A DNA stretch of 64,000 bases from Gelidibacter mesophilus DSM 14095 (lineage in GTDB: Bacteria; Bacteroidota; Bacteroidia; Flavobacteriales; Flavobacteriaceae): positions 1 to 64,000 of the forward strand of contig NZ_AUHD01000010.1 of assembly GCF_000423005.1 (NCBI RefSeq), read 5' to 3'. The position numbers were made by a program, and so were the translations under genes. Below, piece by piece: positions 53,141 through 60,967 of the stretch. Position 1 is the first letter of the stretch, and each line of letters begins with the position of its first letter. Under the pieces are notes generated by a model. It worked only from the letters and a program-made list of their open reading frames with translations. It was not told the origin of the DNA and did no database searches.

Positions 53141-56140
53141 TTAAAAATTTAAATCTAAACCAAATGTAAAGATGCGTAAAGGAGGCAGCCTTACAGACTG
53201 GTTTTCTGGGTCAGGACCATTATATTTGGTAATTGTCAATAGATTTTGTCCTCGAATGTTGACACTAGACTCCACAATTGAGGAAAATGATTTTGGCAAA
53301 GTATAGGATATAGAAAAGTTTTTTAGCCTTACAAATGAAGCATCGCTAAACGCTGCATCGCTAGTAGTAAATCTATTATACGCTGTAGTTATATTTGCAT
53401 TTATTCCTGTTGAATATGGTTGTATGTTGCTTTCATCTCCAACAGCTGACCACGCATTATTAAACTCCACTGACAAGTTGCTCGCAACACCAGGCAAATC
53501 CCCTAAATAATTATTGTTCCTTCCCAGTTGCTGGGTAAACTGGAATAGAAAATCAAATTGCCAATTTTTATAATTGATATTATTTTGAAATCCGCCGAAG
53601 AATTTTGGGGCGCTGCTAATTATTTTTTTTCTATCATTTGCAGAGGTGAGTAGACCGTCCCCATCTACATCTTCAAATTCATAAATGCCAGTTTGAGGAT
53701 TCATACCTGTATAATGATAGACTTTGGTTATATCTAAAGGCTCTCCAATTATAAACTTATTCCGATAAGTGGAACCTTCTAAATTAGGAAAGGCAATTAG
53801 CTTATTTTTTGGAACAGTGAAATTTAGAAAAGTTGTCCAATTTAAATTATCACTACGAACTATTCTACCTTGCATTTCAAATTCCCAACCTATGTTTTGT
53901 ACAGTAGCATCTAAATTTGCTGTTACGAGAGGGAATCCTGTTGTACCGGGTAGCGGAATTCCGACTAATTGATTTGAAGAGCGGTTTTGATAGTGTGCTA
54001 TAGAGAGCATTAACCTGTCATTGAAAGCTCCTAATTCAATGGCTAGCTCCATTTTTTTATTAGTTTCCCAACTGAAATTGGGATTAAATAATCGGGTTGG
54101 TTTCAGTCCAGTATTTCCTTGGTAGTTTAACCCCGATAAACTATATGTATCTAAAAATTGATAATCTCCAATTTGATCACTACCGGTAGTTCCATAACTT
54201 CCTCTCAATTTCCCGTAACTCAGCCAGCTTTTATTTTGATTAAATATATGTTCCTCTGAAAAGAGCCATGCAGCGCCCAGAGCCCAAAAATTAGCGAATT
54301 GTTTTCCAGGTCCGAAACGACTAGATCCATCTCTGCGTCCAGTAAAGTTTAGAAAATATTTGTTAGCCCTAGCATAGTTAAAACGTCCGAAAACAGCATT
54401 ATAACGGTACTCAGTATTATTTGTTCCTAATGCCGAAATATTTGAAGCTGCTGCTAAATTTTTTATTAAGTTATTGTTGGAAATGCCCCGAGCGTATAAT
54501 CCGTTTTGTTTTCTAGTTCTATTCTGAAAAGTAGTTCCAATTAAAGCATTTACTGTTCCAGATAAAATAGTTTTATGAAATACTATTTGAGGTTCAATAT
54601 TCCAGGATTGCATTTTAGCGTCATTTAAGGTAAGAGAGGATTCTTTACTACTTAAACCATAAGATGGGTCATAGATGGTATGAGGAGAGGCTTTAGATTC
54701 TTGAAGTTGAGAATCGGAAAAGCCTAGTCCTAATTTGAGCGACCATTCTTTTGATGGCTGGTATTGTAGCATCGCGTTTGAAATTAAATTATTATTTTGA
54801 GCCAAGTATTTTTCATTTATATAACGATAAGGATTATCCCAAGTAGAATTTTCCCAATTAAGAGTGCCGTCAGAATTAAATGGTTCGGGAGCATTTGGCG
54901 CTAGAGTATAGGCCTGTCTAGTGAGGTCTGTTGCTAACAAATCATTCGTGTCAGCTAAATAATTGCTGGATAGTAGTAATTCAAATTTTTGATCGGTAGA
55001 ACTGTGATTGATGTTAAAGCTTACCGATTTTTTACTGAATTCAAAATCACCGGGAAATACAGTTGTCTCTTTGTAGTGAGTCCCACTTAGCAAAAAGCTG
55101 GTATTTTCTGCCCCACCAGAGAATGTTGCTTGAGTGCTATTGGTATATGCTGTTCCGCCAATAAGTTCTTTTTGCCAATCAGTATATTTATTTCTATCCC
55201 AAGTGCCGTTGATATCATAAGCATAAAAAGGGATTTCAGTAAAGCCGTCATTTATAAAAGCTTGCTCACGGACGATTAGGTATTGCTGGGTATTCATTAA
55301 TTTAAGTTTTCTTGAAACACTGCCAATGCCAGAATAGCTGTTGATATTTAATTTTGTCTTACCAGGTTTTCCTTTTTTCGAGGTAATGAGCACCACACCA
55401 TTTGAGCCACGAGATCCATAAATGGCTGTTGCATCTGCGTCTTTTAACACTTCTATACTTTCTATATCTTTTGGATTGAGACTGTTTAATGGATTAATAC
55501 CGTAGCCAGTAAGAACAGCTCCTGATATTAACGTGCTTCCAAGATTTTCTGTGCCAAATGGAATGCCATCAACCAGATATAATGGTGTATTACCATCCGC
55601 TCTTAAACTATTCGTGCCTCTAATTTGAATATTAAACGCACCACCTGGTACTCCAGTAGATTGTGTTATATTTACTCCTGCCATTTTTCCTTGCAAGGCT
55701 GCCATTGGATTGCTAATAGGTTGCGTCTCAATCTCCTTGGCGGTTATACGTGCAATACTTCCCGTTTTTTCGCGATCTGTAGTAGTATAGTAACCAGCGT
55801 TAATTTGCACCTCTCCTAAAGCGGTCGCATCTTCTTGCAATGCAACATCAATAGTGGTACGGTTTTGTATGGGGATAGTAAGTGTAGTATAACCCAAATA
55901 GGAGACCAGAAGGGTGTCTGTTGGTTTGGCGGTAATGCTGTAGCGCCCGTCAAAATCTGATACTACACCATTTTTGGTGTTTTTAATAAGAATATTTGCG
56001 CCTGAGATGGGCAAGTGGCCATCGGTAACTTTGCCAGTGACCAACAGATCCTGAGCCATGATGGGCAAAGTGAAGATTAAGAAAAGAAGATTACAGCTAA
56101 AAATGCGCCGCCATCTTACTGATTTATGATTATTTATCAT
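53141..56140 (-). CDS. SusC/RagA family TonB-linked outer-membrane transporter
   Basis: A 999-residue protein with a signal peptide (residues about 1-29), then a carboxypeptidase-regulatory-like domain (30-115, VTGKVTDGHLPISGANILIK). The plug domain carries the SusC signature VDGIPFG...IESIEVLKDADATAIYGSRG around residues 190-245, and a long TonB-dependent beta-barrel runs to the end. It is the outer-membrane channel of the SusCD pair. Pairing with an S9 peptidase rather than glycosidases suggests peptide uptake, as known for RagAB. Upstream, on the opposite strand, there is a candidate antisense RNA with a strong terminator that would overlap its leader. Confidence 0.94.
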   Translation of the reverse strand: MINNHKSVRWRRIFSCNLLFLIFTLPIMAQDLLVTGKVTDGHLPISGANILIKNTKNGVVSDFDGRYSITAKPTDTLLVSYLGYTTLTIPIQNRTTIDVALQEDATALGEVQINAGYYTTTDREKTGSIARITAKEIETQPISNPMAALQGKMAGVNITQSTGVPGGAFNIQIRGTNSLRADGNTPLYLVDGIPFGTENLGSTLISGAVLTGYGINPLNSLNPKDIESIEVLKDADATAIYGSRGSNGVVLITSKKGKPGKTKLNINSYSGIGSVSRKLKLMNTQQYLIVREQAFINDGFTEIPFYAYDINGTWDRNKYTDWQKELIGGTAYTNSTQATFSGGAENTSFLLSGTHYKETTVFPGDFEFSKKSVSFNINHSSTDQKFELLLSSNYLADTNDLLATDLTRQAYTLAPNAPEPFNSDGTLNWENSTWDNPYRYINEKYLAQNNNLISNAMLQYQPSKEWSLKLGLGFSDSQLQESKASPHTIYDPSYGLSSKESSLTLNDAKMQSWNIEPQIVFHKTILSGTVNALIGTTFQNRTRKQNGLYARGISNNNLIKNLAAASNISALGTNNTEYRYNAVFGRFNYARANKYFLNFTGRRDGSSRFGPGKQFANFWALGAAWLFSEEHIFNQNKSWLSYGKLRGSYGTTGSDQIGDYQFLDTYSLSGLNYQGNTGLKPTRLFNPNFSWETNKKMELAIELGAFNDRLMLSIAHYQNRSSNQLVGIPLPGTTGFPLVTANLDATVQNIGWEFEMQGRIVRSDNLNWTTFLNFTVPKNKLIAFPNLEGSTYRNKFIIGEPLDITKVYHYTGMNPQTGIYEFEDVDGDGLLTSANDRKKIISSAPKFFGGFQNNINYKNWQFDFLFQFTQQLGRNNNYLGDLPGVASNLSVEFNNAWSAVGDESNIQPYSTGINANITTAYNRFTTSDAAFSDASFVRLKNFSISYTLPKSFSSIVESSVNIRGQNLLTITKYNGPDPENQSVRLPPLRIFTFGLDLNF

Positions 56141-56152
56141 AGTTTTGTATTG

Positions 56153-56225
56153 GTTAATGGTTTGTAACTATTTAACTTGTAGACCTGCTCAACTGTCGTC
56201 GAAAACTGGGAGCGGGTCTTTTTTT
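56153..56225 (+). ncRNA. Candidate antisense small RNA against the susC leader (DonS-like)
   Basis: A strong plus-strand terminator, GACCTGCTC (56182-56190) and GAGCGGGTC (56210-56218) followed by seven T, ends a region that has no plus-strand gene. TAGTTTTG at 56140-56147 matches the TAnnTTTG -7 box, giving a predicted RNA of about 73 bases starting near 56153, antisense to the leader of the minus-strand susC gene. Cis-antisense RNAs upstream of susC homologues are known to repress them in Bacteroides (DonS type). The -33 box is weak, so the promoter is the least secure part. Confidence 0.45.
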
Positions 56226-56226
56226 G

Positions 56227-56255
56227 CTAGAAGCTAGGAGCTAGGAGCTAGGAGT
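56227..56255. repeat. Short tandem repeat, eight-base unit
   Basis: The unit GCTAGGAG occurs about three and a half times with one changed base at the left. It follows the susC antisense terminator directly and is typical of degenerate intergenic tandem tracts in this group. Confidence 0.6.
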
Positions 56256-56320
56256 TGAGGATTGATTTATTTCACAGGCATATTGTTTAAATTTAATTTT
56301 AATAGCAGTTAAGAATTAAA

Positions 56321-56445
56321 GGGAAGTAGGCCGTTGTTTTGTTTTTAGGGATCTCCAACCTACAACGGCCCTTTCCCAGGACTAATTCTACTACTCGTTT
56401 TCACTATAATTAAGGGTGCTGCTACTAATCCTTAAGGTTGGAGAT
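56321..56445. other. Nested inverted repeats that could fold in two ways
   Basis: GGCCGTTGT (56329-56337) pairs with ACAACGGCC (56362-56370), extended outwards by GGGAA with TTCCC. The loop of this hairpin carries ATCTCCAACCT (56351-56361), which is perfectly complementary to AGGTTGGAGAT at 56435-56445. The second pairing would compete with, or form a pseudoknot on, the first. No gene overlaps this region. Confidence 0.5.
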
Positions 56446-56640
56446 ATTCAGTTTAAAATTGATTATGTCATATAATTCTGCTATGTGCTTCGTTCAGAAC
56501 TCCTGATGATATTGCTTTTTTGTTAATGTTTATTTTTTCAGACTATGTATAGACACTTATAATTATTAAATGAATAATAGCATATCACATTTATATCTGC
56601 TTATTGCAGATCTAAGAGGTTTTGTAAGTGGAGTGTCCGA

Positions 56641-56905
56641 TCCGATGGCTGATGCCAGTAGATTACCCTGACGTTTGGTAACGAGAAGGCGTGGGACTCA
56701 ACTTACTGCATAAGAGGTACTGGCATACCATACCACAATAAGCGAGCCCACGCCCGGGTCGTGAGCATCTTGCTTATCCTCTCGTGGTTTTAAAAACGCC
56801 AGTTTTCTTATGCGAGGTTCAAAGCGTATGCTTCTAATAACTTTCTTTAGAAGAAACGCAAATATATTATATATCGCTTCAAATATACTAAAATAAATCA
56901 ACTGA
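56641..56905. ncRNA. Strongly structured non-coding element of unknown type
   Basis: A dense set of complementary segments supports a multi-branched fold. CTGACGTTT near 56669 pairs with AAACGCCAG, ACGAGA near 56683 with TCTCGT, and GGCGTGGGACTC near 56690 with GAGCCCACGCC near 56745. TGAGCA near 56761 pairs with TGCTTA. TGCCAGTA (56651) can also pair with TACTGGCA, and GCATAAG with CTTATGC. A final hairpin uses GCTTCT and AGAAG. It is more GC-rich than its surroundings. It could be an RNA, a mobile-element end or a dispersed repeat. A minus-strand frame through it reads as an artefact. Confidence 0.45.
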
Positions 56906-56952
56906 GCACGATGATGCTCAAAATAAATTAATAATTTATCTTCTTTTGTAAT

Positions 56953-57255
56953 ATGTCCTTAGAGAAATCAGATAAAAGTAAGAATCCAAAAAAGGTTTAT
57001 TTGGCTGATAAATATATTTGCAATTATATTTCTGAGGAGTTGTTTGATTCAAAATTATCTTTAAGGGAACTGGGGCGTATCCATGGAATTCATCAGCATG
57101 TTGTTTCAAAAATAAATCAAACAAATGGATATAAGATACCGTTTTCCACAGTTATAATTATATGTTTTTATAGAGGAATTGAGCTTTCTAGTTTCCTTAA
57201 ATCATTAGAGAAAAAATATGATCAAAAGTTGGATGATAGTTATATAGAAGAATGA
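56953..57255 (+). CDS. Small HTH (Xre-like) DNA-binding protein
   Basis: A 100-residue protein with a basic start (MSLEKSDKSKNPKKVYLADK) and a helix-turn-helix at residues about 35-65 (LSLRELGRIHGIHQHVVSKI). A helical dimerisation-like end follows (ISFLKSLEKKYDQ-type). This is the pattern of small Xre-family regulators in Bacteroidetes. It begins about 50 bases after the structured element and ends before repeat copy C, so it may be part of the same mobile or regulatory unit. A TATCTTCT stretch just before the start may be part of its promoter. Targets are unknown. Confidence 0.65.
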   Translation: MSLEKSDKSKNPKKVYLADKYICNYISEELFDSKLSLRELGRIHGIHQHVVSKINQTNGYKIPFSTVIIICFYRGIELSSFLKSLEKKYDQKLDDSYIEE

Positions 57256-57325
57256 ATTAAGTGTATTCCAATTTAATAATTAGAATTATTCGTTCTTGTC
57301 ATAGCTTTGAACTTTGTATTATAAT

Positions 57326-57365
57326 TTCCCTTTTCTTTATCTCCGTTGCACTGCTGTAAATTATT
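57326..57365 (+). repeat. 48-base dispersed repeat unit, decayed copy 3
   Basis: TTCCCTTTTCTTTATCTCCG followed by TTGCACTGCTGTAAATTATT is a degraded copy of the unit at 41479 and 57382. Confidence 0.55.
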
Positions 57366-57381
57366 AGGCCAACCGGCTTAT

Positions 57382-57429
57382 TCAAACTCCCCTTTCTTTA
57401 CCTCCGTTGCACTACGGTAAATTCATTCC
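57382..57429 (+). repeat. 48-base dispersed repeat unit, copy 4
   Basis: Nearly identical to the units at 41479 and 41553 (only one or two changes), and like copy 2 it leads directly into a CCCCTCTTT hairpin. Confidence 0.72.
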
Positions 57430-57560
57430 CCTCTTTTTCCAAAGAGGGGAGCCGGATTGTTAGTATATATCTAATCTTGGAATTTATTTACTAAACACGT
57501 CACTTCTAGTTGGCTTAATATAAAATATTTGTCAAGTTAAATAACCACACTTAATTAACT
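57428..57560 (+). repeat. Long dispersed repeat, copy C
   Basis: It begins with CCCCTCTTT (57428-57436) and AAAGAGGGG (57441-57449), then follows copy B through GGATTGT, AGTATATAT, TTTACTAAACACG, and AAATATTTGTCAAGTTAA. It ends about 140 bases before the next polysaccharide gene. Copies B and C are in direct orientation 15 kb apart. Confidence 0.75.
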
Positions 57561-57698
57561 AGCCAAAATGGAGAGCTTATTTTAAACTTCAATTTTATAA
57601 CTATTTAGAACACGTAGTTCCGTCTATTTTTTTATATTCGTTTTTTGATTCCAGATGGGTTAATGATAAATGGACATCTTTAATACTCAATATATAAT

Positions 57699-58631
57699 AT
57701 GACTAATTTCTTGATCACTGGTGGTGCTGGTAATATTGGTAGTGCCTTGGCTACTCAATTGGCTAAAACCGAGAGTTACAACATTACCATTGTCGATAAT
57801 CTGTCTACTGGGCATGTCAACAAAATACCAAAAGCTGCCAACGTAAGTTTTATCAATGCCGATGTCAATATCTATAATGATATCCATCCCGTTTTTGAGC
57901 GTTTTGACTTTGATTACGTATTTCACTTTGCAGCAGTTGTTGGGGTAAAGCGTACTTTAGAGCATCCCATTGGTGTATTAGAGGATATTGAAGGGATTAA
58001 GAATGTTTTAGCCCTTTCAAAAGATTCAAACGTGAAGCGTGTGTTTTTTTCCAGTTCGTCTGAAGTTTATGGCGAACCTTTTGAAATCCCGCAAAATGAA
58101 AACACCACGCCTCTCAATTCGCGGTTGCCCTATGCCATTGTTAAAAATGTTGGCGAAGCCTTTTTTAGGTCTTACGAAAAGGAATACGGTCTGCCTTATA
58201 CTATTTTTCGATTCTTTAATACCTATGGGCCGCATCAGAGCCTGGACTTTGTGGTGCCTAAATTCTTAAAAGCTGCTTTGGCAGGAAAGCCTATAGAAAT
58301 TCATGGTGATGGTCTACAGACCCGTTCGTTCTGTTATATTGATGACACTATTGCCACTTGTATTGAAACCCTGCATGAGGACTATAAGAACAGTGTGTTG
58401 AACGTGGGGAATGATCGTGAAATGACCGTTTTAGAACTTGCCAAAGAAATCATTCAAGTGACAGGGTCTCAGTCTGAAATAATCCATTTACCGGCTCTTA
58501 CAGAGGGTGATATGAGACGCCGTTGTCCTGATGTCACCAAAATGAAGGCCATTTTACATCGGGAATTGACCACCTTGCACGAAGGTTTACTTCAAATGGT
58601 CGATTTTTATAAGTCACAATCAAAAAGTTAG
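57699..58631 (+). CDS. NAD-dependent nucleotide-sugar epimerase/dehydratase
   Basis: A 310-residue extended short-chain dehydrogenase. The NAD motif is ITGGAGNIGSALATQL, where Phe of the usual GGAGFIGS is replaced by Asn. The active-site serine region is FFSSSSEVYGEP, the YxxxK pair is in LPYAIVKNVGE, and IFRFFNTYGPHQSLDFVVPKFLKAAL and IHGDGLQTRSFCYIDD follow. It resembles UDP-glucose 4-epimerases and dTDP-glucose dehydratase relatives; the precise reaction cannot be read. It opens the right part of the polysaccharide locus, 55 bases before the ABC exporter permease, and probably supplies a sugar for the polymer. Confidence 0.85.
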   Translation: MTNFLITGGAGNIGSALATQLAKTESYNITIVDNLSTGHVNKIPKAANVSFINADVNIYNDIHPVFERFDFDYVFHFAAVVGVKRTLEHPIGVLEDIEGIKNVLALSKDSNVKRVFFSSSSEVYGEPFEIPQNENTTPLNSRLPYAIVKNVGEAFFRSYEKEYGLPYTIFRFFNTYGPHQSLDFVVPKFLKAALAGKPIEIHGDGLQTRSFCYIDDTIATCIETLHEDYKNSVLNVGNDREMTVLELAKEIIQVTGSQSEIIHLPALTEGDMRRRCPDVTKMKAILHRELTTLHEGLLQMVDFYKSQSKS

Positions 58632-58685
58632 CTACAACTCCATATTTTCTTTTATATTAGCTCAGTAAAAAATGTTTTTTTTCTC

Positions 58686-59546
58686 ATGACACCACAAGAT
58701 CAATGGTTGTACACCATTTCTTCAAAACATAAACTTATTGACCTTAATTTTAAGGAAATCTGGCGTTATCGGGATTTGCTGATTCTTTTTGTGAAGCGGG
58801 ATATTGTTACGGTCTATAAACAAACTATTTTAGGGCCCTTATGGTATATTATCCAACCCTTGTTCACATCGGTTATTTTTACCTTAATATTCAATAACCT
58901 CGGACAGATTTCAACTGATGGGGTGCCCCCGTTTCTATTTAATTTAGCAGGCATTACTGCATGGAATTATTTTAGGGAATGCCTCACAGGAACTTCCAGT
59001 ACCTTTACAACCAATCAAAGCATTTTTGGGAAAGTATATTTCCCAAGGGTCATTATGCCCATGTCCATTACCATTTCAAATCTTTTAAAGTTTGGAATTC
59101 AAATGGGCATTTTTATCGGATTTTATAGCTATTATGCATTTCAGGGGCAGACTTTGGGCTTTAATAACCATATTTTTTTACTCCCTGTTTATATTGTGAT
59201 GATGGCGCTCTTGGGTTTGGGTTTGGGCATGATTATTTCCTCCATGACCACCAAATATAGAGATTTAACGGTTCTTGTTAGTTTTGGCGTGCAGTTATTG
59301 ATGTATGTTTCTGCGGTGCCTTATCCTGTCAGTGAAGCAAAAGCAAAGTTTCCAAGTGCGGTGGCAGTTTTTGTAGAATACAATCCCTTAACCCAAATTA
59401 TTGAAGGGTTCAGATACATGCTTTTAAATACAGGCACCTTCAGTTGGTCAGGTTTTGGATATACTTTTGTAATTAGTATCGTGTTGTTCTTAGTAGGTTT
59501 AATAATCTTCAATAAAACGGAGAAGTCGTTTATAGATACGGTTTAG
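58686..59546 (+). CDS. wzm: Polysaccharide ABC exporter permease (Wzm)
   Basis: A 286-residue inner-membrane protein of the ABC-2 family with six predicted membrane helices from about residue 38. It begins with the family's cytoplasmic lead-in (DLNFKEIWRYRDLLILFVKRDIVTVYKQTILGPLWYIIQP), and the glycine-rich segment around GLGLGMIISSMTTKYRDL and the NPLTQIIEGFRYMLL motif are typical of Wzm and TagG. It moves lipid-linked polysaccharide across the inner membrane, powered by the Wzt ATPase encoded 129 bases downstream. It implies an ABC-transporter-dependent export pathway for at least part of this locus. Confidence 0.92.
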   Translation: MTPQDQWLYTISSKHKLIDLNFKEIWRYRDLLILFVKRDIVTVYKQTILGPLWYIIQPLFTSVIFTLIFNNLGQISTDGVPPFLFNLAGITAWNYFRECLTGTSSTFTTNQSIFGKVYFPRVIMPMSITISNLLKFGIQMGIFIGFYSYYAFQGQTLGFNNHIFLLPVYIVMMALLGLGLGMIISSMTTKYRDLTVLVSFGVQLLMYVSAVPYPVSEAKAKFPSAVAVFVEYNPLTQIIEGFRYMLLNTGTFSWSGFGYTFVISIVLFLVGLIIFNKTEKSFIDTV

Positions 59547-59674
59547 TTTTGAGGTAGTAAGCTTGAGGTATTAGTGGTGAGAGGGTAGAGGTGAGTATTT
59601 GAGAGGTGAGAGGATAGTTTTGAGAATAGAAAAAAGAGGTTAGAAAACAGATAACCGAATATCGATAACAGAAA

Positions 59675-60967
59675 ATGAGCATCATTTTAAAAGCCGAAAA
59701 TATTAGCAAGCAATACCGATTAGGTTCTGTAGGTACAGGCACCATCAGTCATGACTTGAACCGATGGTGGGCTGGGATTCGCGGGAAAGAGGATCCTTAT
59801 TTAAAAGTGGGTTCTGTGAATGATAGAAGCATAAAAGCGGATAGTAACTACGTATGGGCATTACAAGACATCAACTTTGAAGTACAGCGCGGTGAAGTAT
59901 TGGGTATTATCGGTAAAAACGGTGCCGGGAAGTCAACGTTGTTAAAAATTCTATCCCGGGTCACCACCCCCACCACAGGCGAAATCAAGACCAAAGGCCG
60001 TATTGCCTCACTTTTGGAAGTAGGTACCGGGTTCCACCCAGAAATGACCGGCCGTGAAAATGTTTATTTGAATGGTGCTATTTTGGGAATGACCAAAAAA
60101 GAAATCACCAGTAAATTGGACGAGATAATTGCTTTTTCTGGTTGCGAACGTTATATTGACACACCTGTCAAACGCTATTCTTCGGGGATGACGGTGCGCT
60201 TGGCCTTTGCGGTCGCCGCACATTTAGAGCCTGATATTTTGGTGATCGATGAGGTGCTGGCGGTGGGGGATGCCGAGTTCCAGAAGAAAGCCATTGGGAA
60301 AATGCAGGATATTAGCAAAGGAGAGGGACGGACGGTGTTGTTTGTGAGTCATAATATGGCGGCGGTAAAAAGTTTGTGTACTCGGGCGATTGTTTTGGAG
60401 CATGGGGCGATTGTTTTTGAAGGAAAGGTGGATGATGCGGTTGATTTTTATATTTCAGAAGCAAACGCTATTGGTCACAAAGAGGTTTATTTTAATAAAT
60501 CGCATCGAAGAGGAATTACAGATCATAGGCTTTCGATGATTAAAATAATAGCAAAAAACGAGAAAACAACGATTAGAGGAGCTCTTAAATTTGATATTTA
60601 TTTTGAAGTATATCAGAATATACAGAAGGCAGTTTGCTTAACTGGGTCAATATGTGCTCTTGACGATACCGCTATTGGATCGTTTTTTACTCAAAACATG
60701 ATTTTAAAGGAAGGAAAACATATTGTTGAGCTAGAATTGCCGAACCATAATTTATCTGTTGGAGTATATTATTTAAACCTTTCTATTTCCAAAGGGAGTG
60801 TCGAAAACTCTAATTTGGAGAGAATGGATCATGCGTATCAAGCGATAGCTTTTGAAATTTTACAAATGGAAGACGATGGCGATTATATTTCCAACTGGAA
60901 TGGCAGTTGGGGAAATTTATTTTTCCAATCCCATATCAACCTAACAACTATTGAATATAATGTCTGA
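59675..60967 (+). CDS. wzt: Polysaccharide ABC exporter ATPase with carbohydrate-binding C-terminal domain (Wzt)
   Basis: A 430-residue protein. The ABC ATPase half (1-245) has Walker A in IIGKNGAGKSTLLK, signature YSSGMTVRLAFAVAAHL, Walker B ILVIDEVLAVGD and the switch histidine in FVSHNMAA. The remaining 185 residues are a separate beta-sandwich domain, as in Wzt of O-antigens whose chains are capped at the non-reducing end and recognised before export. The ATPase powers the Wzm channel. It overlaps the next gene, a methyltransferase, by eight bases, which fits a cap-then-recognise mechanism. It is preceded by a purine-rich low-complexity spacer. Confidence 0.92.
   Translation: MSIILKAENISKQYRLGSVGTGTISHDLNRWWAGIRGKEDPYLKVGSVNDRSIKADSNYVWALQDINFEVQRGEVLGIIGKNGAGKSTLLKILSRVTTPTTGEIKTKGRIASLLEVGTGFHPEMTGRENVYLNGAILGMTKKEITSKLDEIIAFSGCERYIDTPVKRYSSGMTVRLAFAVAAHLEPDILVIDEVLAVGDAEFQKKAIGKMQDISKGEGRTVLFVSHNMAAVKSLCTRAIVLEHGAIVFEGKVDDAVDFYISEANAIGHKEVYFNKSHRRGITDHRLSMIKIIAKNEKTTIRGALKFDIYFEVYQNIQKAVCLTGSICALDDTAIGSFFTQNMILKEGKHIVELELPNHNLSVGVYYLNLSISKGSVENSNLERMDHAYQAIAFEILQMEDDGDYISNWNGSWGNLFFQSHINLTTIEYNV

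Noticed and set aside
56698-56901. Minus-strand open frame of 67 codons through the structured element
   Set aside because: It is made of the paired arms of the inverted repeats, and its composition follows the DNA structure rather than protein constraints.
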